Shown in pieces: positions 12,094-24,389 of a DNA stretch of 64,000 nucleotides. The position numbers and the translations under genes are program-made. Source of the stretch: Eudromia elegans (Eukaryota > Chordata > Aves > Tinamiformes > Tinamidae); assembly GCA_003342815.1 (NCBI GenBank), contig PTEX01000310.1, forward strand, positions 114,560 through 178,559, written 5' to 3'. Below the pieces are notes generated by a model that made no database searches, had not been told where the DNA came from, and saw nothing but the letters and a program-made list of their open reading frames with translations. Position 1 is the first letter of the stretch. The number at the start of each line of letters is the position of its first letter.

Positions 12094-12735
12094 CAGAATC
12101 ACACAGAATCACAGAATGGTTGAGGTTGGAAGGGAATTCTAGAGCTCATCTAGTCCAACCCCCCTGCTCCAGCAGGGACACCCAGAGCACGGGGCACAGG
12201 GACAAATCCAGGCGCGTTTTGAAGATCTCCAAAGGAGACTCCACAGCCTCTCTGGGCTGCCAGTTCCAGGGATTTGTCACCCTCATAGGAAAGAAGTTCT
12301 TCCTCACATTGACATGGCACTTCCTGTGTTTTAATTTATACCCATTACCCCTTGTCCTGTCACCAGCCACCCCCAAGAGGAGTTTGGCCCCATCCTCTTT
12401 ACATTCAGGTATCTGTACATGCTAATAAGATACCCTCTCAATCTCCTCCAGGCTAAACAGGCCCAGCTCACTTTTTCTTCATAAAATATTTGCTCCAGTC
12501 CCTTAATCATCTTCATTCCTCTACGCTGGACCCTCTCTAGAAGCACCACATCCCTCTTGTGCTGGGGAGCCCAGATCTGCACGCAATACTCCAGATGCCT
12601 CACCAGAGCTGAGGAGAGGGGTCCGATCTCCTCCCTCGATCTGCTGGCAATGCTCCTCCTGATGCAGGTCAGGAGCCCATTGACCTTCTTGGCCATGAGG
12701 ACACATTGCTGATAACGGTCCTGTATCACCCACTA
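12094..12735 (-). mobile_element. CR1 LINE retrotransposon, 5'-truncated, minus strand
   Basis: This is the 3' portion of a chicken-repeat-1 type non-LTR retrotransposon. Read on the minus strand it ends in the family's diagnostic short terminal repeat (ATTCTGTG-type units, seen as CAGAATCACAGAAT at 12,104-12,118). Also seen are the 3' UTR block around TCTAGTCCAACCCCCCTGC (12,149-12,167) and the end of ORF2. The left (low-coordinate) boundary is sharp at about 12,094. The right boundary, about 12,715-12,740, is where similarity to CR1 as I remember it fades, as expected for 5' truncation during target-primed insertion. No clear target-site duplication is visible, which is normal for CR1. The plus-strand frame at 12,120-12,425 is an antisense shadow. 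Subfamily was not determined; a repeat-library search would settle it. Confidence 0.97.
12146..12729 (-). pseudogene. CR1 ORF2 C-terminal fragment (reverse transcriptase tail), frameshifted
   Basis: The minus-strand frame 12,331-12,729 (132 codons) carries the C-terminal part of the CR1 ORF2 polyprotein: a KKVNGLLTCIRRSIASR segment, then a HLEYCVQIWAP motif, then LERVQRR and KGLEQ. This is the region just after the reverse-transcriptase palm. The homology continues in another frame at 12,146-12,376 (RTRGNGYKLKHR, VRKNFFPMRV, NPWNWQPREAVESP), so a frameshift lies near 12,365-12,380. The endonuclease and catalytic palm domains are absent because the element is 5'-truncated. It cannot encode an active product. 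Assignment rests on remembered family motifs and is strong. Confidence 0.92.
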
Positions 12736-12739
12736 TGCT

Positions 12740-15700
12740 ACAGTCCCCACCAGTCTATATGATGGTCAGGTTCAGTTCACTCTGAGCTGGCAATGGGTTG
12801 CAGGATAAAGGTGTCTATAGACTGTGCACCGCTCCTCGTCTCTCTCTACACTTGGTTGCTGATGTGTTTGCTTGATCAGGGATCCTGGGATACAGCAGGA
12901 GGTAGCTGCTCCCAGAAATGAAAGTCATTCTCCTCTTTCCCAAACCATTGGTAAAGCAGAAGTAGGAACCCTTCCCTTCTGGTGTTTTCTCCAGCATCAT
13001 GACCTGGCTTGTCCCCTTTCTTTTCTTCCAACAGGAGAAGCATGATCTTGCCACGGTCCTCTCCTTCTCACTCCATTCTTCTCAGAGACATGAGGGAAGA
13101 CAGGGGTGGCTTTTATGTGACTATGTTGGTCAAAGTGGGCCAGCAAGGCATGAAGACAGTATGCTTAAGTTTGGAGTCCTGAACAGAACTAGGAAGAGAA
13201 AGGGATCCAGCAGAGAGTAGAAAAAGATCCACTTCCTCAAATTCTGCCTCTCAGGAAGACCTCTGATTCCTCATAGCTCTCCTTTTCCTCCTCCTTAGCA
13301 CATGCTTTGCCACAAAATTTACCAAAAGATTTAATTTTGCTTACAGAGCCAAGAAGCTACAACCTACCTCTAAAATATTGAATAATTTCTCCTTGACCAC
13401 CAGTTGTTTTTTTAAAAATAATATGCTAATAACCAAGCATCAGTAATAAAAATCATCCTTTCTTTGTCTTATCCTCATAAATAAAGGAAGCCTTGAACTT
13501 ATTGACATGTCATGAATCAATCTGATCATTTTATACTTAGAAAATACTTCCTGAGACTTTCTCAAAATACTTTCCATTCAAAAAGAAAATGGCTCTAGGC
13601 TACAATATATTGAAAAGGCTGACCCGAAGAGTTTGACAGTTATGCTAATGTCAGAATAAATAATTCAGAAAAGTGGGTATGAAAGAGGCCATAGGCTCTT
13701 CACGCTTTTTCTTACCCTTTTGTTTAAATTAAAAAAAAAAAAAAGTTGAGAGAGAAAAAGTTTTCTAATGACATGATAGGGAGAGACAATGACAACTTTA
13801 AACTACAACACCATAATCAATTTTTTGCATTAATATTTCTAAAACTCCACATCCAAATAAATATGCCACTACATTTAGGAATTAGATTAAAAGTGCTTTC
13901 TACTGACTACAACAGTAGAGGTTTTGATAAAAGAATCACATATTTTGACCATAATTCAAAACATTCTTGCATGATAATCTGAAATCCAGTTATACTCGCT
14001 GCTTAGGAATGTCCATTTTCATGCAGTGTGTGGTTCTTCTGGCTTCCCTGCAGAGTGAGCTTACTCGCACAGGTATATGTTGCAATGGATTTTCTAAACA
14101 CAAGTGGACAACAAAAAGGGAGTTACAGACAGAACTTTCGTCTCAGGTCTTGAGTAAACTAAATGCCAGCACCACTAAGCTAAGCCTAGGAAATCATTCT
14201 TAATGGTGCAAGTATCTTTCCAAAGATCATGGAGAATATTCCAGAATTTTCTAAGCAGTGCAGCAGAGCTCACTATTTCTGAGACAATGTTATTCCTCCC
14301 TTGCTAGCTATCAACCACTATTAAATCCCTTTGGTCATAACAAGATCTAGCATGAAGTGGTTGCCTACTAGTTAACCTGAATTTATTCATTATGCATTTC
14401 TTTCACTTCAGAGTAAAATGTGCACATTTCCTATCAGTTGCATAGCTGTGCTTCCTTAGATTACCAGAAAAAAAAAAATTTTGAGCAGTCTAAAGAGCAA
14501 AGCTGATCGTTCAGCAGAGATAAAAATTTAAAGCACACTTGGAGGGGAACAGAAGATCAGATTTGTTCAAAGAAAAGTTCGTCTTCTCTGCAACTTTCAA
14601 ACAGTGCTCGAGTCCCTCTCATCAATAAAGTATCTAATAACTGTCACTAAGAGCTGGGAGCAGTTATGTCACCAGGCTAAAGGTAGGCCAACCTCTTGCC
14701 GATTGATCAAGCAGCCAAATTCATCATTTTCTCGTCATGCTGCTGTCTACCAGCATGCCAAGGTATATGAAGGAACAGGATGTTTGCACTTTAGGAGTCC
14801 ATCAGGACAGTATTGAGGGGAAATGTCACCTATTTTTCTTGTGGTCTTCTCTTGTCAAAACTGTAGTAATTCCGTCTTTCAAGGGACTGGAGAATTATTG
14901 CAGGCTCAGTGTTCAAGCTTAGCTTTCCACAGTGACTGTCAATGACATTTTCCAAACTGTCCCTATATGCATCACCAGGACACTCCCAGAAGATGCCCAT
15001 TTGCCCAGGTGAGTGCTCAGAGGACGAGCATTGCTGCTGCTGCTGCGCGAACCCCAGGCTTCACAGCCAGTCCAGCAATTCAGCTTTGCTGTGAGCAGGT
15101 CCTGTAGGTCCTACATGTCCCATCCCTTCCCTTTCAGTTCAGTTATCATTCTAACCAGGGCAGATGGGGAAGCAGGTAAATGAACTATTGCCAGATGGAA
15201 GTGAAATGAGCTCCTAAGCATTTGCAGTAAAGGTCAGTTGCAGTAGACAACAAGCATTCCAGGATCTATTCAGGAAAAACCCATGAGCAGGTATTCTTTG
15301 GTATTCAAATACGACATTGATCCAGATAGTCTGATATTATATAATAGCTTTAATTTATTTATTTATATTTATTTAGGTAACAGTGTTTTGAATGTGACCT
15401 GTAGCATAGCCATCTAAATACAGGTGCAGAACTCATTATTATCTTCATTCGCTGGCATCCTTGGTAACCACTGATAGGGATCCAGGATTATTAGAGGTGA
15501 AGTCCTGATACCGCTGACTGTACTGGGAGCTTTTTCCTCTTTTTTCCACTGAGCAGGAATTTTATAGCTCATGAAACAATGTTTCTGGGGGAAAAAAAAT
15601 CATATAAAAGATCCAATTTGTCTCAGTGTGTCTTTTTAAATTGGAAAGGGATGAATAATATAAGAATATTATCATGGTAAATTGTTAGGGAAGAACACTT

Positions 15701-18700
15701 ACATATAGGAATACCTTAATTGAACTTGATTTGCCACAACTTTTTTGTATAACATTTATGCATCTGATTGTAAGAGATGCTTCTTGCTTGTGTGAAGTGG
15801 GGAAAAGAAAAAAAAAAGCAAATTACTAGAATTCTTTGGTGATGAAATATTTGCTGTGATTAATGCATTCAATAGTTTGGTTAAATTTCACTGATGAGAC
15901 ATATATAAATCTTAATTTCCATTAATTTATTGTTTCTTTGAATTCTTACCTGTCCTTATGCACAGAATTAATAATTTGCTAACAACTTTATTTCTGTATA
16001 ATCTCAGAACAATGCAATACATGTCTAACAAGCAAAAAATGACATGTATATCATAAATTAATACTACAACCCCTCCCAATATCTCTTATTTTTACATTCC
16101 TGGTTATTCAGTCTTTTATGATTTTCTTCAGCTTGACCTGGGTAATAAGAGAATGCTTGCCTATAGCTGATTATATTATTGTCAAAGATCTTTTGCCTTT
16201 CTATAAGGATATCACCTTTTCATATTCATCTCTTCTGTTGATCAGACTTTACCTTATATGCACTCCTTTATTGCTCAGCAACAGCTAGTGGAGACTTTCT
16301 TCTTGTTTTCCTGTCAGATTCTGCTTATTTCTCCTAAAAGCTACACTTGTAGCATTCCCTGCCTCCTCTATTTTTCTCTTTATTTTGTTCTTCCTCTAAT
16401 ATACCAGAAATCTTAAGTAAGACAGAGTCTGAAATCCTACCTACAATGCATTTCTTTCCTAGTGCTTTAGAGGAAATGAAAATAATGATTCTCTACGGCT
16501 ACTCTCATGGGAGACATAGCTACACTGCATATCTTGTAGTGTTTTTAGAATATAGAATAATATCTATGTGCTCTCTCCTCTGTAGGTGTATATACATATC
16601 TAAATCTTCTAGTATACACTCAAGATGATTGCTGCAAAATGGCATCATATCACTGAGTGTTCACAGTCATCAAAGATAAACTATCTTTAATAATTTGCTT
16701 GATCTCCTTGGGCAGCTTTCCTGATGGGGAAAGTTCATAGCTTCATTCTGTTGAAGATGTGGATTGTATTCAGTTCAGTGGAAAGTAAAGGAATATTCCA
16801 TTTCTTGGAATGAATATTTGCATGCTGTGACTTGTTAAGGAAAATAGAAATCAAAACTGAAACTCTCCCTTGTTTCAGTGGGAAATCAGACGTCCCCTTT
16901 AGGCTGACTTATGGTCACAGAACACCTGATTTTACTTTCACAGGTAACAAGAGGTTCCTTAATCTGACTGCTTTTGGGCTTACTGCCCATCGCCACAGCA
17001 TTTTTAGAATAAAGTAGAACCCTAAAACCTCAGCAAAGGGAAGAAAGATCACTCCTTTTGTTAAAGGATGTAAAGAAATTCGTAAATTTGATAATTGTTA
17101 CTATTCTGATGTAGAATGGAGTAATTTGATGTGACTTTGAAAGTCAAAGTAAAACTCTTATTTGAGATGGGATTTTTACAAAGGAATCCTACTTCTGTAG
17201 ATTGCGACAGCAGTGCTCAATGCACGCCATACAGAGAAGAATCAACCAGCTGATCTCTGTCAGTTTGCGGTGAGGCATATACCCCTAGTTTCTTATGGAA
17301 TTTCTGCATTGGCAATACATCCCTGTAGCATTCCTTCAGCATCCTGCCACATCGAGCCGCTTACAGGGAATGAGCATCCTTAATTTTCCTGAGTCCTAAT
17401 CATGCAATTGCTAGACATACTTAATAGTTGTTTTCTTTTACAGATTATTTTCAAAGAAGTGCTTAGAAATATAATGCAAGCCTTAGGAAAGGATGTGATT
17501 TATTGAGTAGTGAGTGAATCAGATGGTGTTTTCCTTACACAGAGGACATTTTGAGTACTACTGGTTCTAGTCAGCCTCAAAAAAAGGGGACCTTCTTTAG
17601 AAGAAATACTTTGGTTGCTGCTTAAAATAGGCCCTCATATGTGCAACATCAAATTGCCACAGTGATTAAGAGAAATACCTTGATTATTTTTTTAAGGAAC
17701 TATTGAAATAAATCCCACCGCTAATCAGAACTGAGCTGTTTTTCAAATGGTAAGAAAAGCATTATTTTATTATTACAATACTATATTAAAACTAGATAAA
17801 ATATGTGACTATTTGAAGCTGTGGAAAGATTCCATTCCTCTGTTTTTGGATGATAGTTTGTACAGATCTGTCCATAAAGTCCAGGTGTGATACCACTGTC
17901 TCTCAAATGTTATGTGATTGCATTAATTTCTCATTGTAAACCAATTGACACTGGAATAAGGGAAGAGAAGAGAGTTGAAACTGATCATTTTCTGCAGATA
18001 GAGGCTGTGAAATGTCAGTTACAAGACAGGAGAAACACTTCGTGTTATCACTTTGGCCAGTGTGGCAAGATAAGATATTGTTCCAAATCGGTTAAAGCTG
18101 AGTTGGATTTACATAACATGCCAGTGGCTGAATGGGAAAGAAGTGAACTGATGGAGATAAGAGATATGACACCTCCTAACCTGCTTGCACGCTGTAGCAG
18201 GTGGCAAAGCCAGACTTTATACCTGCAAAACCTCCAGCCAGTTTCCTTCCCTGCTCCCTGGGTGCTGCTCCTCCTTGCTGGGCTGTGCTGCCTTAACAGC
18301 ACCTCAGCCACACAATAGGCCTGTGTTAAAATTGCCTGTCAGGGACATTCAGGGGAACTATAGTAACCCGGCCAGGTGCCAGACCCCCTGCTTTAACAGA
18401 AAGAAGTCATTATAACCTGTTGCACTTGAAAGGCACTACTGCTTTTGACTACAATAGGTGGACTAATGTCAGCTACTTCATGCTAGTGCATTAAGCACAG
18501 CTTTAGGCCAAGCCACTTAAGAGTAACTTTGAGGATCCTCTGCTACAGGCTTTGCAGGAATGCATTTGTGGAAAGTGCATATGTAATAAATTGTGGAAAG
18601 ATGATGTATAAATGGTTAAAAACAACTAAATATTATTATTATTGAAACAAATTTCCTCTGCTTTGCAGATTGATGGCCACATGAATTGACCATTAAAGTG

Positions 18701-20745
18701 GCCTGCCTGGATGTTTAGTTTGTGTTTATCATAAAGAGAACTTATTGTACCATGAAAGCATTTTGTGTATTCATGAATACCTAAGCAATAACATTTCTTA
18801 CTAATTGTACTTCAAAAGTGGTTAATATTCCAACCTACCAATATTTTTTTCTATAAAATAGGTACCAAATGAGAATGGTAACAACTCGCTACTGATGGAA
18901 ATTATTACTTGTTTGAATATGAATGTCTTTATGCCTGATCTCATTTTTTTTTACCTGATTCTTGCTTGTAATATCATCATCCTGTGTGTCATCATCAAAT
19001 GATGAATGAATAAGACTGTATGAATAAGACATGATGTTGATATATTTGACATTTCAAAGCAAAATGCTGTTCCAGTTCTAACCATCTAATGCCTCTTCCA
19101 GGTAATCCCCTCACCAGTGCATTTTTTCAGTGAACAGCGTTAATGACTAGATGTAATATTGCCAAAGTACTGTAGAAGTAGGACAGCAAGTGCCCGGCAT
19201 TTGTGAGAAGCCATAAACTATCAGGAGGTGAAGTCACAAGGGTCCATTCCTGTTTGGGAATTCTGAGACAGAGCATAGGTTGGGTCTCTAAAATCGGAAG
19301 TATTTCGAGTTGGTTTTAATCTCTTTGTTTCTGGATTCTATAAAACTGTAATATAGCAGTTTATATAACTTGAACATTTGAGCTTGACTTGTTTGTTTGT
19401 TTGGAGCAGTGGATTTCCTGACTGTTCTGGCTGGAATCACATCTTTTCAGTTCTGCATACCCTTTGCACTGAGGTGCTTTCTGCTGTTCCTGTTGTCTCT
19501 GTAGGAGAGGCTTACATGCCTTTCCAAATGCTGCTTGTTACTCCTGACAATTTGGTAATCTTTGAGCCTGTATCTTCAGCCTATTTCACTGCAGTGCCCC
19601 TGAAGTTACCTGTGAAATAACCCTATGATCTATTTCACCTGAAGTGCAGTAGTGTTGGGTCTATCTCTTTCTAATTATATGACAGCACTGCCAATTAGAG
19701 CCATCAAGGTGTGTATTCAGAATGTTCTAGCGCACTAAGGTGATTAATGGCAGAAAACAAACCGTACCAGTCCTAAGCAAAATCTTCATTTAATTAATCC
19801 ATTCTGAAAGCAAATGCCAAGGTATTTATCTTGGTACGTTAGTGCTTAAGCTACTCAGGGAAAATATTTTTAAAAGTTTGGTAGTAAGGCAATAGATTTT
19901 TTTTTCTGATCTGAAAAGGTTTATTCAAAACTCTCCACAAGTAGAATATTTTAGTTTTATTAATCATAAAATAAGGGTGGAAATTATGATACTTTTTTGA
20001 ATTAAAATGCTTATTAATAAAGTGCAAGACTCAACAGAAAAGAGAAGTTATATGAAAATCCTCTGTAAGTGCTAACACACATTGGGAGCAGTTGGAATGA
20101 CATTGCAAATAAAAGATCAGAAGGATTTTTGCAAAGGAGCTGAGGAAAAAGCGACTCCAAACAAGGAAAAGTGGCAGAAAATGCTAGAGATGCTATGGTG
20201 ACTTTCCATAGATGTTATGGGAAGCTAAAAATAATAGTTTTACAGAAAAGTGGGCAACATATTAGAGAGTGTAAGACTGGAAGAGTAAGGCAGACCAGAA
20301 ATGATGGGGAATGGATCTGGAAGTCAAATAGGAGAAAGATAGAAAAACATGTCAGGCGGAAAATAGCAACTAGCTGTAGCATACAGGAGTGTCATTATGT
20401 CGCTAAGGAGGCAATGTGAGCAACTGATCTCAGCGCTCATACAAAACAACAAAAAATAATAAGAACAAAACTCAATGCTAGGAGCTGGAGTTATGTTCAG
20501 AAGTTCTCTTTGGGTTGCAGTAAAATTGACATTACTGAAATTTAGCAGGAAGATTCGTTTGAGTTGGATGTGAAAAATCCTCATTTAAAATCTGATAGTG
20601 TTATAGTTATTATTGTTGTTTTCAACATCATCATCATTATGTTTGGCACCATTACTTTTGTTTCTTAAAAACCTACCAAAGCAAGCAAATTTCTGTACAT
20701 TTTCATATTCTGAATAAATGAAAAGCAGTGGGATGTGTGTTGGAT
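12740..20745. other. Non-coding unique DNA, no gene recognised
   Basis: Long AT-rich stretch with scattered microsatellite-like patches, including a TTTA-type run at 15,354-15,375, and no recognisable LINE, LTR or RNA gene. The longest open frame of the whole window (17,887-18,318, plus, 143 codons) lies here. It has no recognisable domain and an 87-codon frame overlaps it antisense, so it is treated as chance. A mildly GC-richer interval at 18,180-18,400 coincides with that frame. Confidence 0.65.
15354..15375. repeat. (TTTA)n short microsatellite
   Basis: Five or so TTTA-type units with one interruption (TTTATTTATTTATATTTATT). It has no associated element. Confidence 0.85.
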
Positions 20746-20754
20746 AAGTAGCAA

Positions 20755-20850
20755 TTTATCACTGTGCTAGGCATTTTGGCAAAATGAAATTATAATTATT
20801 TCCTTTTCCTAAGAGCTTACATCCCAAACAGAGGCAGCAGGTAGAGTTAA
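20755..20850 (+). mobile_element. Probable MIR/CORE-SINE-like fragment
   Basis: The stretch contains CTGTGCTAGGCATTTTGGC (20,762-20,780), about 30 bases further on CCTAAGAGCTTACATCCCAAAC, and then a GAGGCAG run. The order 'TGTGCTAGGCACTGT ... AAGAGCTTACA(A/G)TCTAAA ... gaggca' is the pattern I associate with MIR-related tRNA-derived SINEs common in amniotes. The promoter half is not recognisable, so this would be an old internal fragment. Diverged and short; a profile search is needed. Confidence 0.5.
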
Positions 20851-20859
20851 AGATCCAAC

Positions 20860-23800
20860 ACACAAGCAGGATGAACAGTGTGGTACCACTGCATCATAGT
20901 TCTTGAAATTTTCCCCAAGAAAATGAAGGGAAATTGTAAGGAAAGGATAAAGAGGGACAAGTGGACAGGCTGAAGATCTTGTTCACGTTCAGATGGGAGG
21001 AACAGAAGAGAGTTATTCTCAATAGCAGTAACTTACAATTAGCTAATTTACCAATGCCAAGATAGTAAAGACTGAAACTGGTTGGGAAGAACTCAGGAAG
21101 AGTAAACAGCTCAGCTAAGCTGTCTGATATATTTCAAGTAAATAATTTACTGCATTTTTTTTTTTATTTCAGCAAATTAATATATTTCAGTGTAAAGAGT
21201 TTCTTAGCTTTAAATTTCTGGCTAGCTCTATTACCACATAAACAAGATGGAGCATTTTATCAGCATTTAATAATTAAAAAAAAAAAAAAAAAAAGCTTAG
21301 AATTGGAGACACACTTCAGAAGACTGGAAGAGCTGGTGCTGTCTAAAAATGGCAACTTTTTTTTACCCTGCTAGTAAGTAAGCTGTTAGCCTGACATCTG
21401 TCAAAGGTGTAATCATGTCTAAGCTAATATAGGGCCCATTATTAAGGAATTAAGGAATAAAATCATAGTAAAGCAATTAATGCCAGTGAATATTATGTTG
21501 TAGTAGATCTAGTGTAGTTTATAGTGATGAATGAGAAATATCACATCAAAACTGTTACAGTGGGTGGAAAAGTGCAAAGCCATTTGTAGTATTGAGCACT
21601 AAGAGGGACTAGGCAGATGAATGCTTTAGTCTTCTTCCTAAAGGCCATTGAACACCTTGGTGTGCAGATTGTATGGGCAGGGCCTAAGAGTGCTTAAAGC
21701 AGACCTTGAACACTGCTAGGAGAAATCTGTAGTGGATCTTTTTTTGCAGTGCTGCTTCCCAGCTGACCATCAGTAGTCCGTACTACTTCACTTTGCAGCA
21801 CTGGTCCAGAGGATAGACATACCCTCCATTCAGACAGAAACAATAGTGTGAGTGTGAGAGTAGATCACACCACATACCTCTCATTAGGCAGCGTGGGTAC
21901 AGAAACGGTCTTTTTTCCTCTCTCGTTGTGCTATTGCACAAAATAATCTGCCAGCTGAGAGCCACAAGCCTCGGAAATTTTGCACAGTCTTGGAGTCTCT
22001 GTTCTGTAGAAAAAAAGAAAAAGGGGACTGGGAAAATCAAGAGCTGTGGCTTCTGCTACAACTGCAAGAAGCTGGGAGCTTCTTAAAGCTCTCAGGAATC
22101 CCACGATTTTGGGGAAAGTCAGATCTATATCATCCAATGAACATAAGCAACATGCACAGATTCCCTGAAGATACCTTGAGGTCAGCTATATGATATCTGC
22201 TTGAGAAACCTTATTTCTGTAGAAATTTTCTGGGGAGCTTTAACTCACAGACATTTAAAACAAAATGCAGTCTTCCAACCCCTGCCGATTTTGTTTTTCT
22301 TGGGCATATCTCTTTCTCAAATTATGAAGAATGCTGCTAATGCAGTATGTTTTTTTTCCCAGCTCAGGATGTGTTCTGTGGCTCAAAAATGCCATTTAAT
22401 ACAAGGAACACTTGATGTAGCAGTTACCATAGTAACATGGCATGTTTACACAGAGGCAAAAAATGGAGAGTAGTGTGTGAGTGAGGATGCGAGATCTGAG
22501 TGGAGTAGTGGAACTGCGAACTTTCTGCATTTTTATTTGTTCTGGATTTCCTTCTGTATTTATTTTGTACAGGAGAGCTATGTATAAAAACTGTGGTTGC
22601 ACAGAGCTGCAAAAGAATATGAAATACAGTATGATAGAGTACAAACAACTATGCAGTAAAATCACAATTACCAGACCTCAAAACTTTGGCTCTTTGCAGA
22701 TTTGGAAGTACCAGCAATCAGTTAGTCTTTTACCTGATACCATCCCTCTCACCATTTCACCATCAGAAATACTGAAATGTCCTTTCAGATGCCAAAATCA
22801 AAGGCCAGGTTCTCAAAATTTTTAAAAAGGTGGGCAAAACTATCCGGATGGCATAAGATGGATTCAAAATTTATCCAACTTTTAAAATTTCTATATTCAA
22901 TTTAACAAAGTATTTTTGCATAGTATCTCTATCTGCTGAAAAAGCAACATTTTTCCTGTACTTCCAGAAAAAAACTTCTGTGCATGCATTTGGCCAATTA
23001 CCCCTATCCTCAGAGACTTTCCTGGAACTGTTAGTTTACTCTTCAATGTGGTTTTGTGACCCAGCTGAGGACTATGTACTGCTGCAAGTCAGCTATCAAC
23101 ATCCTACAAAAGAAGCCTCCAAAGAACTGACACAGCTGTTCTGCTGAGAGATGGCAGCTTTGAAAATCTGAGCTGAGCCTTATCCTTTGAGCTGTGCCTA
23201 TCTGCATAAAGTACTGATTTTCAATATTAACTTCCTTTCTGCTATCTTTTATGAATCAGTTAAAATGTATGGTCTAGTTATCTGAATACAAGGCCATAAG
23301 ATTGGATTTTTGATGTTATCCTGTTTTCCATGACTTTCTAAGAACAGTGATGTTGTATGTCATCACTTCACTTTAGAGCCATATGATCTTTAAGTGAACC
23401 ACCTGCTTGTCAAACCTTTTTTTAGCTCCTGAGAAATTGGCTAACTACTATTCATAAAGTACTTAAAGGGAAAATTCCTATGTACTGAGTCTGATTCATC
23501 AGTGCATTCCTAGTCTAATTCTGTTAATGGAGTAATAAGATGTTGAATTAGGATCTATCTCATCTATTTAAGAAAAAAAATAGAAAAAAAAAATCCCTAA
23601 GTGGTAAATGAAACATAAAATTTCTCCAGAGTTATTTGCACTATGGATTTAAGTTAAAAAAATCATGGTTTGAATTGGAGGTAATTTATCTCCAGTCTCA
23701 TCTTTTTTCATAATGCGAGCTTTCTCACAACTATGTTATTAACCATTTATTGTACTTCTCCAGCTTACTTAAAATCAGCATTCAAAAATGTAATTTTGCT

Positions 23801-24385
23801 TATTGCTAACTTTTCTTTGAAAGAGACGCAGACTGAAAGCACGTTACCCTCAGAGGGTAAACGGGTCACTGCCACCCCTTTGTGACTCTCAGCCCCTTCA
23901 GCCTATTAGCCTGATTGTCTACAGTGCCAGGACTCTGCTTAGTGTAGGATTCACGTTGCTTTCAGTTCCGTTTCCTCAAGAGCTGCCCATGGTTCCAATA
24001 GCTGCAGCTGTGTGGTGAGGCTGACTCACTGTTTCTTCTTGTCACAGTATCTTTGATATATACCTCTCGAGATAGGGAGAGAGGCAAGAATTCAGATATT
24101 GTTTAGATCAACGTGCATGATCAGTGTGTCCCTGCACAGCTTCTAAATAAGCTTCTCCAAAACCACATTTTTTGTGAGCTCCCTGTTCCGCTGTGGCTCG
24201 CTGCTCCACTGTGCATCTTCCGAGAGATTCTGACAACATTCCTGTGTGGAAAGAAAATAATGGCTTTATTAGGACAATATTGTTAGGGCTTGAAAATCAT
24301 GGGTTCTTATAAGACAGGATTGGAAATCACATTTGGGTTGCTTCCCCTTTCCCCAAAGTAGGAGTAGATAGCTCACTCCTACCAT
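20860..24385. other. Non-coding unique DNA
   Basis: No gene is recognised. The stretch contains a 19-base poly(A) at 21,276-21,294, several overlapping frames under 115 codons around 21,780-22,825 without recognisable domains, and short A runs near 23,570-23,600. Confidence 0.65.
21276..21294 (+). repeat. Poly(A) tract, 19 bases
   Basis: Uninterrupted run of 19 A. No retroposed sequence that I can recognise precedes it, and the flanks do not form an obvious target-site duplication. Confidence 0.95.
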
Positions 24386-24389
24386 AGAG

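Noticed and set aside
12120..12425. 101-codon plus-strand frame
   Set aside because: Antisense shadow of the CR1 element, whose real coding strand here is minus.
17887..18318. Longest open frame in the window (143 codons, plus) as a possible gene or exon
   Set aside because: No recognisable domain, an overlapping 87-codon antisense frame, no splice or promoter context, and a length plausible by chance in 64 kb of DNA read in six frames.
21276..21294. Poly(A) as the tail of a processed pseudogene
   Set aside because: The upstream sequence does not resemble any transcript I recognise, and no flanking target-site duplication is visible.
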